The notes below the pieces were generated by a model, which was not told the DNA's origin, did no database searches, and was given only the letters and a program-made list of their open reading frames with translations. Both the position numbers and the translations under genes were made by a program. Of a stretch of DNA of 64,000 nucleotides, positions 23,105 to 34,761 are shown in pieces. The DNA is from Medicago truncatula (taxonomy: Eukaryota > Streptophyta > Magnoliopsida > Fabales > Fabaceae). The DNA lies in the NCBI RefSeq assembly GCF_003473485.1, contig NC_053046.1:816001-880000 (forward strand), written 5' to 3'. The first letter of the stretch is position 1; every line of letters begins with the position of its first letter.

Positions 23105-26100
23105 ATGGGTGTTGCTGCTGTTCCTCTTCTTCCCTCCTCAATCTTCTTCACTTCCAACAAATCCAAGCTGAGGATTAAAGCTAATTATGGCATCAAGTTT
23201 ATCACAAACTCCGATTGGTTCCAAGTGGGTCGACCCATTGGCAACTATGGTTTCATGAACGTCACTACTTCCAGTACCGATCAATATTCACTTGGTGGTG
23301 GATTGAAAACTCAAGATGTTCAAGAAGGCAGCGTCAAAATCAGGTACTTAGTTAGTTACCCGATGACTAATTTGAACACTGTGAGGGACTAAATTGGATA
23401 CCTATGAATGATGACAGCTTGATCGCAGTGCAGGCTTTATGAAGGCAGAGTTTCCCAGGGTCCACTTAAACAAACTCCTGTTCTTTTTAAGGTATTACTT
23501 TTTTTATTTTATTTATTCAATACATACATGCTTAATTTAGTCCATGATTACAAAATGTTAATCAGATTTCTCCCTTAATCGAGATATATTACTATTATCA
23601 AATGCATCCATGATATTATTCATTTAATCACTATTTATTTTATTTTATAGGAGAATGCCAACAAATGTCCTTTAAGACATTTGATTAAGAATCAAAATGA
23701 TGTATTTATTACATTGACAATGTTTAACTTGTATTTCCAAGACAAACTTTTCTTTTATGAATTCCTTAACCAATGTCCTTATGACACTCGTTGGCAAGAC
23801 CCTATAATATATAGCATACATTGTCACATCTCTGTTCCCTTCATTTTCCCTCACATCTGTTGCGACTGCTGTGATCTTTACTAGTTCATAATTACGACCG
23901 ATGTCTTTAACTAGCTCTTCATGTTTGAATTCACTTCACTCAAAGTTTTATGTTCCATTGAGGCTTGAACTTGAAATTTGAAACATTATTATTACTTTTA
24001 ACAATGAAGGTTTATCCTGGAACACGAGCTGGTGGGGTTGTAGCAGATATGATGGCTGCAAACGAGTTGAATTCCCACATGTTCCTTCAAGTAAGATAGT
24101 TTTAACCATTCCATATCAGTTCATAGTGTTATTAGTTGCTCATTTCTTCGTAATTCTTGCAGAGCAGTTCTAAAGGTATTAGTCAGCATCTTATGTTACT
24201 TTTAGGTGGGTTTGAAACAACTACTGGAGAGCAGGTTCGTCCTCTCAATTTGAAAATAAGCTTTTTTGCTTAAGAACATATATTTCTTTCCTCCAACTCT
24301 GTTAATTATGTTGGAGATATTTATTCAATCCAGTGGCTTGCTTTTCGTGATTACGGGAAATCTACCGCAGCAGACTATGCAAAAGTTGCGAGTGAGAAGG
24401 TATCAAAACTGTCTTCATGGAATAGCTTTGAACGAGGCCAGTCAATGAAAAGAAGACGACGTTTCATTATAAAGCTGCTTCAGGGTGCTTTGAGAGGTTT
24501 GGCTTACATGCACGATCATGATAGATTACACCAGAGTCTTGGACCATTTTCTGTATCTCTCAAGTATGTGAATAGCCGACATTTAATTTGGCTCTAGATT
24601 TTTCATTTGGATTATAATTCCTTCCCACTCGACCATTAACATGCTTACTTGTAACATGATGGCAGCACAATATCTGAAAGTGAAGCTCCTTATTTGATTC
24701 CAAGACTTAGGGACTTGGCCTTTTCTGTTAGTGTCAGGTAAGGTAATGACTTGCCAAGCTATTTGTCTTGACTTAACCTAATTTCAATACACTGATCACA
24801 CATACAAGTTTCATATGTATATGGCATAGAAATAGTTATAAGTTTGTTTCTTTATTCCTTTTTTTCTGAAAAAAAAATATTCTTTATGAAATTTGAATTT
24901 ATTCCAGGTACTCGGAACTAGAAGATTCGGGACCACTTACAGAAGGTCTTTGGGCACGAGCATCAGCAGCTAGTGCATTCACTTATCTAGAGAAACGAGC
25001 TTTTGGAATAGCTGATGACATGTGAGTTGTCTGAACTTGGCCCAGTACAGAAGTTTGTTTCAGAATCTTTTAAAGATCACCGCTGACTTTTATGAGTTAC
25101 AATGCAGATATGAGGCAGGCCTTCTTTTTGCATACTTGGCTTTTGTTCCATTTTGTGAAGCTGGTGTAATGGATGGCCTTTCCTTGCAAGTAAGCCGTGC
25201 TGCCAAATTGACTTTGTCTTTGTTAGCTGATGATTTATTTCTGTGAAAGTTTTCTTTATCATAAGATAGCATCTTGACTGAAGTATTTATTTTATTCACC
25301 ATGAAATCCAGAGACTTTTAGAGAACACTTTCCGACTTGATCTTGAAGCAACACGAGAGTAAGATATCTTTTTTAGTCTATATTTCTGGTTTGAACTCTC
25401 AAACACACTTTTATTGGTTGAAATTCATACGGGTCCCACTAAATTTATGTGGGGCCTACTTGATTTAGTGGAATCAATTTGAATTTCAACCAATAAAAGA
25501 GTGTGCTAGAGAGTATGTTCCTGGCACTCCTCTTCTGGTTTAACTATTACATGGAATAGACATCTGTTATTTTATAATCTAGTTGTCCTTGGTTGAGGTA
25601 TACTTATTATGGGCTTGAGTAATACATAAGAAAAACAAATAGTTTAGAGACTTGGGAGGTGTTATGTAAACTAGTTGAAAATAGTATAGGATGGAACTAG
25701 TATAGGATGGAACCTGCTAGACAAGTCCATATAAAACAAACCTGATCACAAATTGGGACTAGTTTGGTGCAAAACTAAGCTAGCATGTAGCACATCGACA
25801 TAATGTAGCGGGGGGACTTGATCTACTATGTTCTTTTAGGTCTTTCCATTTCAGGGACTAGTTTGCCACCTTTTTTGCTGTTCTATTTTACTTTAAACTT
25901 GAACCCAACATAGAACAGAACTCACAGTTTTGTTCTATCTTATTCTAGCATGCCTACCAAACACAACATAGAAATTAATACAACAATGCTCTGTAACTGA
26001 TATAAAAATCCTGGCATACTTATTGATTACAGCTAGGATGAAAGAGTATTTCGTAATTCATACAAATATATTTCATCTTATAATGATCTGATCCTTAAAT

Positions 26101-27366
26101 CTACCTAAAGGAGAGCAAAAAGGAAGAGAGGAAGATGGAGAGAGAGAGTATGGAAAAAGTTGGATTGGGAAAATTCATCTTTAAGATGACTTTTTCAAGA
26201 ACTAGTTGTATCAAAAAATTGATTTGCATAATAGCCAGTCTCTAAAAAATGTGGCTGTTATCTAGAAACGCCTTTATATTTAAAAGGTAGCCCACAAAAT
26301 GGGGACGAATCTTGTGGGATAACAGCACAATTTCTTGAAGACTGATTTATTTATTTTTTGATACTTAACTTTCCTCCTATTCAACCTATTTCCTATACAT
26401 GGTAATGGTATAAATAAGCAAGACATTTCACATTATATTAAATAATAGATCTGTTATATTTATAAATTAGCTCACAAAATGGAGACGGATCTGTTGGAAG
26501 AGAGCAAAATTTCTTGTAGACTGATTTTCCTTTGATGCATAACTTTCATCTTATTCTACCTATTTCCTATGCATGGTATATATAAGTCAGATATTTCACA
26601 TTATATTAAATAATACATCCCTAGTGAATCAATTTACATAGTGTTGTGAATGGATTCAAAGTTCCATCGTCTTGTTGCAATTGCAACTACTCCAAAATAC
26701 AAAAAGGAAGTATATTTTTCACAAACTAAAATTTGCATTTTGTCCAGCAAGTTTGAACTCTGAAGAAGCAAATGCCTTGTAAAGTCGGATATTATTTTTA
26801 ATTATTAGGTCATTTCTTTTGTCTCACGTTTTATTCATGCTTGGTAGGTACTGTATAGCAGATGACAAGTTAGTTAATGCCATCGAATTCTTGGATCTAG
26901 GCGATGGTGCTGGTTGGGAGTTGCTTCAGGTATATACCACATGTCTGCTAGTATGGGCAACTATCAGTGCATGGCTTTGAGTGTGTATTTATGCTCGCGG
27001 GATACACACAAGTGTCTAAAATAGCTTGTTTTCATAGACCTTCTAAAATAGCTTATAGAAAGGCTCTGCAGCTTATTTCCAACGTAAACATTTTCTTTAA
27101 TTTATTGCCTTAAAAAGCTTCTGTAGCCAAACCGTGAAAATGTATTATATACATTTTCTGCTTGCATGTTTTGGTTCATAAAAAATGGAGTGCGTTTTAT
27201 TGCTACATGAAATTCAAATGTGAAATTCGAAGTCAGTAGCTGTATATATGAAATGCTCATGGTGTGTTCTCATGATTTCCAGGCAATGCTTAATGCTGAC
27301 TTTCGAAAGAGACCAACTGCGGAGGCTGTTCTCAGTCACCGGTTTATGACCGGGGAAGTCCTTTGA
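23105..27366 (+). CDS. Probable plastid-targeted protein kinase-like protein (pseudokinase), 11 exons, 386 aa
   Basis: Exons: 23105-23343, 23434-23491, 24010-24090, 24163-24234, 24334-24563, 24666-24737, 24908-25021, 25108-25189, 25312-25358, 26848-26929, 27283-27366. All junctions are GT-AG and the frame closes to 387 codons. The N-terminus MGVAAVPLLPSSIFFTSNKSK is Ser-rich, basic and free of acids, like a chloroplast transit peptide. The C-terminal two thirds follow a kinase fold: LLQGALRGLAYMHDHDRLHQSL (helix E and catalytic-loop position, residues about 199-220), RLRDLAFS where DFG is expected (about 240-247), and DFRKRPTAEAVLSHRFM as subdomain XI (365-381). The catalytic loop has HQSLGP in place of HRDxKP, and DFG reads DLA, so phosphotransfer is doubtful. 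An in-frame upstream ATG at 23030 would add 25 residues, but the 23105 start gives the better transit peptide. Intron 9 is long (1.5 kb) and repeat-rich. Confidence 0.82.
25390..25525. mobile_element. Small inverted-repeat MITE in intron 9 of the pseudokinase gene
   Basis: acacacttttattggttgaa on the left faces ttcaaccaataaaagagtgtg on the right, with matching inner blocks (cccactaaattta and tgatttagtgga). The arms are about 45-50 bp. I found no clear target duplication. Confidence 0.65.
26255..26630. repeat. Two-unit direct repeat (about 185 bp) in intron 9
   Basis: Unit 1 (about 26270-26450) and unit 2 (about 26450-26630) share cacaaaatgg(g/a)gacg(a/g)atct, caatttcttg(a/t)agactgat, cctatttcctat(a/g)catggta and atttcacattatattaaataat. 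The units have diverged by substitutions and indels. Confidence 0.75.
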
Positions 27367-28772
27367 ATTTCAAGTTTAAAAAAATATGGTTGTCTTTATG
27401 AAATATATTGATCACGGCTCACCACACCGTTCATGTTTTCTGTAAATATTCCATTTTTTGGGAATATATGTCTTGAATTTGCACTGCTTGGTTACAAGCA
27501 GGAATACTATTGTAAATATTATTATATTATCATATTTGCATAGTTAATATACAGGGCACAATCCTTTTGTAGGTTTGATGCGTTTCAACTGTATCCTTTA
27601 AACAATGTAATTGATTTCTAGCTCAACTAGTTCGACTAACATGTTCAAATCGAGTTTAAATGCACCATTTTGGAGGGTACCAAACGGGATTGTGATCAAA
27701 GCTACATTGTTGCTATAGTTAATTGTGAAATTAGAGAAACATGTTAATGTTAATATTGGTCAAAAGCACACTTTTAGCTGTGTAGGTGAATTGATAATTT
27801 TTGAGATACCACTAGTACTTGAGAAAGAGTAAATTGATCCATCTTAACAGCAAATTGAAATGCTAGTGGCATTTGAGAAAGTCCCTTTCGATCAACTGTT
27901 TTTTGCTAAGTATTAAAAATGTGTTTGTTTCAAGTGTTATCTTTTAATATTCCAGAGAATAAAAAGATATCAATATATATGAATATGTTTGTTACAAGTT
28001 TATTAAATTTTATTTTTGTACATAAAAAATTCTGGAAATGAAAATCATTCCCAAAGAAAATGGTGAGATAAAAGTTTTCATGAAGATGAAAATAATTTCA
28101 CGTGTAGAGATAAAATATTTAACCAAACCTCATTAACCTCCATTTTTTAATGGTTCCCGAAAATTAGAAAATTTTAGTAAACTTTTTGAGGTTTTTTTTT
28201 TGTGTTAACTCTCCAGTTTATAGCATAAGGAAGCCTTGGTAATCCAGAGTTCGATCGAGGTAAGTAAAATCTGATCAAAACTTATTCGTATTAAGAATTG
28301 AACTCTCGTTCACCAAAACTTTTTGAGGTTATAAAGCTAGAGTTTTGATCAATCTATAAAATAATACTTTAGAAGATCATTTGAATTCTTATCTTGTTTT
28401 GATTTACTTGTTAAGAAAAAAATCTTTGTTTTAATTTACCGGTCAACAGAAAACTTGTTTCCATTTAAATAAGCATTAACTTTACGATTAATTTATAAAA
28501 ATAAAAATAAAACTTTACTATATTTTATAAGGGAAAAAAAACTTTACTTTACTTCCTAAAAAAAAAAAGCCTTTACAATTTTTTATAAGGAAATGATCTA
28601 ATGATATTCAAACAAAAATTCTGCAACTAACAAAATCGTGTTTTTAAAATTTAAAATATATAATAAAAATACAAATATACTTTTGTCCAAATTTAATTAT
28701 TTAAATATCAAATTTGTCAAAAAAAGTTAAAATATTAAAGATTTATTTTATTTCAAAAAAATATATTTTAAA
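27367..28772. other. 3' UTR of the pseudokinase gene and intergenic AT-rich DNA
   Basis: The first roughly 170 bases are likely 3' UTR. No other gene is seen. At about 28200-28320 there is a SINE-like, tRNA-derived decayed stretch (gttcgatcgaggtaa), too degraded to call. Confidence 0.45.
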
Positions 28773-29212
28773 TCTATATTATTATATATAAAGAAAATAA
28801 CTCATTTCAGCTCTTTTGGACTGACTTTTTCACTTTCCCAAAATACCATTAATTTTCAATACAAATAAAACATGTAATAAATATATAAAATAAATTTAAA
28901 TATTAAAAAATATAACAAATAACATGAGAAAATGCAGTTGAAGCAACGTAGAAGTGAGAAGCATGAAAAGGAGTTAGTGTGAGTGAGAATGGTCACATGA
29001 CTCATTAAGCTGTGTTTTAATCTCAGCCCTTGCTTTAACTTTAAATCTGATGGCTGTAATTTATTCTTATTATTCTCACATAAAATATACATTCTCATGT
29101 GATATGCCCCCTATATATATATATATATGTGTGTGTGTGTCTGATTTTTTTGCTTTATCATTTAAAAAGTGTAACAAATTAGATAAATATATTTATATTT
29201 TTTTTTTTTTGA

Positions 29213-29447
29213 ACAAACAAAAATGATATATATTAACAACGGTGAGTTACCCGCACAAGGCGTGCAATAGGGAATCACGTAAAGTTATGTACAAAATAAG
29301 TGCTAAATATAGCACAACACAACCTAGTGAAGAAAAATAACAATTACAAGTGGACGCCCATACACAGGAGCGGGTTATTCCACCAATCATGATAGCCGTA
29401 AATAAATGAAGCCTGATTCGACCGCAACCACATAAAAGATGTCAGTT
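29213..29447 (-). mobile_element. LINE 3' fragment inside Helitron A
   Basis: A T-run at 29200-29211 marks the tail. The minus strand reads KVKLTSFMWLRSNQASF then YGYHDWWNNPLLCMGV, the usual C-terminal end of a plant LINE reverse transcriptase ORF. Comparison with elements B and E shows a small deletion at the site, and no clear target duplication remains. Confidence 0.65.
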
Positions 29448-29487
29448 TAACTTTTTCAATGAGAACTGTAAAAGATTGTTGTTGGTG

Positions 29488-29621
29488 ATCCCCGTGAGCT
29501 TAGCTCTGTTGGTAGGGATATTTCATATTATATGCAGGGGTCGGGATTCGCCCGGACACCCCACTTCTCCACATTTAATTGTGTGAGTTCTAGCCACCAA
29601 GCTACTTGACCAAAAAAAAAA
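29488..29621 (+). mobile_element. tRNA-derived SINE with 13-bp target duplication
   Basis: The direct repeat attgttgttggtg at 29475-29487 and 29622-29634 bounds a 134-bp insert. It has a tRNA-like A box (tagctctgttggtaggg), a B-box-like gggattcgccc, the tail phrase ctagccaccaagctacttgacc and an A-run. The same family appears on the other strand at 41227 and 35304, and in minimal form at 63279. Confidence 0.92.
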
Positions 29622-29830
29622 ATTGTTGTTGGTGTCATTAAAAGAAAGAATTTAGATTATATTTTTTTGTTATATTATTGGTGTCATTGAAATATCATAG
29701 TTAGTTTGGTTTGTTATAACTTGAAAGCAACAAACATTTATATTTTTAGTTTTAATCAAAATCAAAATTTCATAAAAAATCAAAATTTCGAACGTTGGCG
29801 CAATAAAAAGATCGGAAAGACTTTTCGCTA

Positions 29831-30330
29831 TCTATACTATAAAGAAAATAATTCCTTTCAGCACTTTTGGGTTGATTTTTTCTCTTTTCAAAAATGCCCT
29901 CAATTTTCAAAATAAATAACACAATTAACAAATAAATAAGAATAAATTTAAATATTAAAAAAATGTAACAAACATTATATGAATATATATATGTCTGATT
30001 TTTGTTTCCTTTATCATTTAAAAAGTGCGACAACCTAAACTAGATAAGTATATTTATACTTACTTTTTTATTATCCCAATTATACCTTTAAACAACTTTT
30101 TCTATAATAAAGATTGTTGTTGGTGTCATGAAAAAAAATTAGGTTATATTTTTTTTTATGTTGTTGGTGTTATTGAAATAAATAAACATGTTTAATTTAA
30201 TTTGTTATAACTTGAAAACAACAAATATTTATATTTTTAGTTTTAATCAAAATTTCATAAAAAAAAAACACAATTCATAATTTTCAAATTTTAACACAGT
30301 AAAAAAAGTAACAGTGCCCATCTTTTCACC
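29831..30330 (+). mobile_element. Helitron-like element B
   Basis: It directly follows element A. It starts TCTATACTATAAAGAAAATA and has the shared interior (gattgttgttggtgtcat, tttatcatttaaaaagtg, taacttgaaaacaacaaa). It ends in a decayed version of the common terminus (agtaacagtgcccatcttttc at about 30308-30328). It has no frame of its own and is head-to-tail with A. Confidence 0.6.
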
Positions 30331-30914
30331 AGGATTAATAATATCACCATATATGTTAAATACTTCTACCAATATGGAAGATTGGGTTCAAATAGTCCAA
30401 ATTCAATTTCTTTTTTGTCATTTTAAAAACCAACATATATGACAAGATTGGATATCTAACCTCTAGAAAAAAAAGATAAGTTTAAATATGAAGAGAAAAC
30501 CTAGTTAGAAACTTTTTCATGTAGTTCTTAATCATAACACTATCATCAACGATTTCTCAAATCTACAATTTTTTCAAAATTTACTATAAGCATAAAAAGT
30601 AAATTTTATGTTAATAACCACATGAAAAACACATAAGAAAATACAACTTATTCTAAATATAATTTGTTTAGTCAATACCGATATAAGTAGGTTTCCATCC
30701 AAAGACACATGGGTAAATGTTTAAGTAGATATACAACAAAAAAAAAAATACTAGTTAATTTAATTAAAAATCAATGCAGATTTTGAATTCCATGCATAGA
30801 TTCATATTTAAAAATTAAAAGCGAGCAACTGTATAAAAACATAAACATAGAGCCGAAAAGCAATTAAACAACTTCTTAAAATAAAAAATAATCACCAAGT
30901 AATTCCTTCCATGT
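30331..30914. other. Spacer and probable 3' UTR of the RING gene
   Basis: AT-rich, no gene seen. It lies 3' of the minus-strand RING-H2 gene. Confidence 0.45.
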
Positions 30915-31598
30915 TCAAATTATTTGACCTCTACACAATGGACAAGAATATGATGAGGAACGGTTGATGCATTTTTGGATCCATGGACGAATGCATTTTT
31001 GATGAAAAACATGTGAGCATTTTGTATAAGCAAGTTCTAATTCGGTGCAAAACTCCTCCAAACAAATTGAACATTGTCCTATTTTGTGAGAAGAATGATA
31101 ATTATTTTCTAATTTCTCCAACAAACCCGCAATTTGTTGGGCTTGTTGACCATTATCATCGAAATTTCTATCATCTTCTTCCTCTTCCTCTTCTACCGTT
31201 TCTAATGTGTCAACATGAAGCGACATATTCATCTCTAAAATGTCATGTCCTTCACCGTACTTTAGGACCATTTGTCTAGCACATTGCTCCATGTCAGGTA
31301 GAATCACATCTAATATGTTAGTAGCCACGAAATCAAAGGTGTCATACAAAAACAAGACATTGTTATGATCTCCCTCCGTACAATTACATAAGATTTCAAT
31401 AGGGATCGCCAAGATTTTGTTCATTGTAATCGCAGAGTTGGACATAGAGGTTGTAGCATCGTGATCCGAGGGTAAAATTATGTGGGTGAAATCAAAGTTA
31501 ATTAAGAACCAACCCCCCAAAGAAGGAATGTCTTTTGAGTCAAGTAAGATTGGTTCATGAACATGACTCACATGCAGGCTGATGTAGGACCGATCCAT
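30915..31598 (-). CDS. RING-H2 finger protein (putative E3 ubiquitin ligase), 227 aa
   Basis: An intronless frame from the ATG at 31598 to a stop at 30915. An in-frame non-ATG extension exists upstream, but MDRSYISLHV is the first Met. The C-terminus is a complete C3H2C3 RING: C176, C179, C194, H196, H199, C202, C219, C222 (CSICLEEF...CSHVFHQKCIRPW...CPLC). Before it come an acidic run (VEEEEEEDD) and a short helical stretch. There is no membrane segment, so it is probably soluble. Such proteins recruit an E2 and ubiquitylate targets; the substrate is unknown. The N-terminal 140 residues match nothing I can name. It is flanked on both sides by Helitron-like repeats, and as an intronless gene it could be part of a lineage-specific expanded family. 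Confidence 0.85.
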   Translation of the reverse strand: MDRSYISLHVSHVHEPILLDSKDIPSLGGWFLINFDFTHIILPSDHDATTSMSNSAITMNKILAIPIEILCNCTEGDHNNVLFLYDTFDFVATNILDVILPDMEQCARQMVLKYGEGHDILEMNMSLHVDTLETVEEEEEEDDRNFDDNGQQAQQIAGLLEKLENNYHSSHKIGQCSICLEEFCTELELAYTKCSHVFHQKCIRPWIQKCINRSSSYSCPLCRGQII

Positions 31599-31708
31599 GA
31601 AATGGTTATTGATCAAGTCTTTATGGTAAAAATACTATGAATGAAATAAGCTGATTTTTGGAGTTCACGAGTTCGGTTGAATTGGTTTGGTATACATTGT
31701 TTCCATAT

Positions 31709-31898
31709 CTTACTATATATATAAAGAGAATGGATGGTGTTGGGGTGGTTTTTTAAACAAATTTCGTCACGAAGATTGTTATATTGTTGGTGTCATTCAA
31801 AAAGATAAGAATTTAGATTATATTTGTTATATTGTTGTTGTCATTCAAAAAGATAAATATAGTTTGTTCCAATATTAAGTACAAAATATTTATACATA
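31709..31898 (+). mobile_element. Helitron-like 5' end (element C, short)
   Basis: It starts TCTTACTATATATATAAAGAGAA, the form of 5' terminus also seen at 32763 and 33283. Inside are two copies of tattgttg(g/t)tgtcattcaaaaagata. It abuts the terminal hairpin of the next element, so either it lacks its own 3' end or it shares that hairpin. Confidence 0.5.
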
Positions 31899-32602
31899 CT
31901 AGCGAAAAGACGGGCACGAGTGCCTGTCTTTCCGCTCTTTTTATTGCGTTAACGTTTGAAAATTATGAATGATGTTTTTTTATGAAATTTTGATTTTAAT
32001 TAAAACTAAAGATATAAATGTTTTTTGCTTTCAAGTTATAACAAACAAAACAAATAATGATTATCTATTTCAATGACCCCAACAATATAACAGAAAAATA
32101 TAATCTAGATTCTTTTTTTACTGACACCAACAACAATCTTTATTATAGAAAAAGTTGTTTAAGGGTATAATTGGGATAAAGGAAAGTAAGTATAAATATA
32201 CTCATCTAGTTTTTACACTTTTTAAATAGTGAAGAATAAATTTAAATATTAAAAAAATATAACAAACACGATATGATTTTTTTCCCTTTATCATTTAGAA
32301 AGTGTAACAAACTAGATGAGTATATTTATACTTACTTTTTCATTATCTCAGTTATACCCTGAAACAATTTTTTTATAGTAAATATTGTTGTTGGTGTCAT
32401 TAAAAAAAAAAATTAGATTATATTTTTTTGTTATATTGTTGGTGTCATTGAAATAGATAATCATGGTTTGTTATAACTTGAAAACAACAAACCTTTATAT
32501 TTTTAGTTTTAATCAAAATCAAAATTTCATAAAAAAACACCGATCATAATTTTCAAACTTAGCGTAATAAAAAGAGCGGAAAGCGTGCCCGTCCTTCGCT
32601 AA
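31899..32602. mobile_element. Palindromic pair of Helitron-like 3' parts (elements D and E)
   Basis: Left arm 31899 to about 32225 is the minus-strand 3' half of the family, ending in CTAG with the hairpin gacgggcacgagtgcctgtc. Right arm about 32231-32602 is the plus-strand 3' half, ending in CTAA after gcggaaagcgtgcccgtcc. The two arms are inverted copies for more than 300 bp (for example aagttataacaaacaaaac at 32033 against gtttgttataacttgaaaac at 32465). Both copies lack the 5' terminus, so they are joined at their truncated inner ends. Confidence 0.75.
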
Positions 32603-33005
32603 TAGTAATATAAAGAAAATGATCAATTTCAGCTCTTTTAGACTAACTTTTTCCTTTCCAGTACCGTATTTCGCTAGATATATCTGTATTCTCTTTATAT
32701 ATCGGTATAGATATATCACTAGAAGTAATATATTGGTAAAATTGACCAAATTCCAACCTAAATCAACCTATACCGACATATAAAGAGAATGCACCATTTT
32801 GTAGGTTGAACTTTGGTCAATTTTACCCTTCACTTACTATATATTAAAATAATTGGCTGATTTAATAAAACATGTGACCGGTTGTTTTAAAAAAGAAAGA
32901 AACTAAGCCCAAAAAAATTAAATAACAATATATTAGCGTCAATGTGACGGAAAAAAATAATATATCAGCGTCAAGACTTGACGTGTACTCGTCTTTCCGC
33001 TTTTA
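32603..33005 (+). mobile_element. Further Helitron-like fragments
   Basis: A 5'-type start (taatataaagaaaatgatcaa) follows E at once and breaks off near 32670. At 32690-32760 a 5' end lies on the minus strand, facing a plus-strand one at 32763 (ctataccgacatataaagag). The latter runs to a terminal stem-like tgacgtgtactcgtctttccgc at 32979-33000. So three partial elements sit in 400 bp. Confidence 0.5.
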
Positions 33006-33419
33006 TTGGCAGTATTGTAAAAATCTCTCCAAAAAAAATTAATTTTTCTTTATAAAATATGAGTTAAATATGAATTTTTAACTGCAAAAAATATAAATCT
33101 TCATATTTAAGTCATGTTTAGTAAAAAAATTAATTTTAGAGAGAAATCTATATATGAGTTTACTTGAAAGAAGAGACCAAAAGTGAAAATGGAAAACTTT
33201 TGAGGACTAAAAGTCGAAGAAAATTTTTAGAATGACTAAAATGAAAAGTTTGTATATTTATAGGACCTTAAAACATATTTAACCCTGCTATATATAAAGA
33301 GAATAAATGAATTTTGACTGACTTTTTTCTTACTTATTTTACTCTTCGTTTAAGCTATTTTATCCTTAAATAATATCATCTTATAGGACCGTCCCACTAC
33401 AGTAGAAACAATATTTTCT
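33006..33419. other. AT-rich spacer with one more Helitron-like 5' end
   Basis: No gene. A 5'-type terminus (tgctatatataaagagaata) occurs at 33284. The phrases 'ggactaaaagtc' and 'gaccttaaaa' at about 33170-33280 resemble a common dispersed repeat. Confidence 0.4.
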
Positions 33420-33423
33420 TCTA

Positions 33424-33465
<42 letters not shown>

Positions 33466-33744
33466 GATATGAGATTTATGGCTGACTTTTTTTTATTATT
33501 TTAATTATACCCTTAAACTATTTTCATGTATTAATGTTATATCGTTGGTGTTATTAAAAAATATAATAATTTATATTATATTTGTTAAATTATTATTGTC
33601 ATTAGAAAAATAAACATGGTTTGTTCGGTTTATTACATTTTGAAATTCACAATATTTATATTTATAATTTTAATCAAAATTTTAAATAAAATATCGTATA
33701 TAATTTACATGTGTTAGTACAATCAAAAGTATTATTCATACTTT
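33420..33744 (+). mobile_element. Helitron-like element with expanded TA microsatellite
   Basis: It starts TCTATACTATA, then a TA run to about 33463, then the family interior (ggctgactttttttt, atacccttaaacta, atcgttggtgttatt, ggtttgttcggtttatta). The 3' hairpin is not recognisable. Confidence 0.5.
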
Positions 33745-34381
33745 TAGGGTGGATATTCACTCACCTAAAGCTCATGTAATTTGAGAGGATATCGGGTATC
33801 CCTCAATATCGAATTGGATGAAAGTGAATACAAATGGTGCCGTTTCTAATGCTATTGCTGTTTTTGGAGGGCTCTTTAGAGATGCAAATGGCTCTTGTCA
33901 TGGTTGTTTTTGCACGGTGCCTGGGTGTTGAATCAACTCTTTATGCTGAATTGTTTGCAGTTATTTTGGCTATAGAGCTAGTTTACTCGAAAGGCTGCTT
34001 TAACCTTTGGTTAGAGACTAACTCAAAATTGGTCACATTAGCTTTTAATAAGGCTACCCTTGTTCCCAGACATATTAGGAACATATATCAACATGTACGC
34101 ACCTAATTGTAACTCATTTATCAGAGAAGATAATTTTTGTGTTGATACGCTAGCTATTATAGGACTCTCTTTATCCACTTTCACTTGTTGGGATGATATT
34201 TCAGACTAGGTCAGAATAGACTTTGTAAAAATAGATTAGACATTCCTAACTATAGATTTACTATCTTTTGAAAAGGTTTTAGTCTAGTCATTGTTTTCTT
34301 TGTTATGCTTCACTTTTTTTTTTCTTTTCATTTCAATGAATTGAGTGATGCTCTTTGCATCATTTTTGCTTAAAAAAAAGT
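33745..34381 (+). mobile_element. LINE 3' end with broken RNase H, plus strand
   Basis: It reads WMKVNTNGAVSNAI then GGLFRDANGSCHGCF in one frame. After a shift near 33915 it reads ESTLYAELFAVILAIELVYSKGCFNLWLETNSKLV (33834-34106 frame). These are RNase H landmarks of plant LINEs, with the first catalytic Asp replaced by Asn (NTNGA for NTDGA). A 3' tail ending in an A-run closes at about 34381. I found no clear target duplication. Confidence 0.75.
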
Positions 34382-34710
34382 AATTTTCATTTCAAAATCA
34401 AAATAATCCCCACAGTAATTATAATAATAATAATCTACATTACAAAATCAAAATAACCCCATAAAATGACAATTGGGGTAATCGGACCTGGTGTTTGCAG
34501 TGAGAGATAGATATATGTCAAAAGCTGACTAAGCTTTTATTAAATATATGATGACGTATTTTGGTTTTGAGGCATATATATGGCAACTAAGCTTTTATGA
34601 CATATATTTTTTTTTGTTGAAGAAATTATATATTTCTTTTAAAAAAAAACTTTTATCAAATATTTGTTTACAGTATTAAAATAAGTATTTTATTATATGT
34701 CAAAAAAAAC

Positions 34711-34761
<51 letters not shown>

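Larger units (their letters stand above)
28773..29830 (+). mobile_element. Non-autonomous Helitron-like element A, with later LINE and SINE insertions
   Basis: It starts TCTATATTATTATATATAAAG and ends with cggaaagacttttcgcta at 29813-29830. Both termini recur in several other elements of this cluster (5' tctatactata...aaagaaaat; 3' aataaaaagagcggaaag...tttcgctaa/g). The inside is AT-rich without a frame, and the block attgttgttggtgtcatt is shared with the others. A LINE tail and a SINE inserted later account for about half its length. Helitrons leave no target duplication, so the boundaries rest on the shared termini. Confidence 0.65.

Noticed and set aside
29488..29621. tRNA gene (A and B boxes)
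   Set aside because: There is no cloverleaf or anticodon arm. The insert has an A-run and a 13-bp target duplication, so it is a SINE. The same applies to 41227-41363, 44322-44476, 62301-62419 and 63896-63980.
29831..32602. One large Helitron that captured the RING-H2 gene
   Set aside because: Element B appears to end at about 30330, and the right-hand terminus belongs to a truncated copy in a palindrome, so the gene lies between elements.
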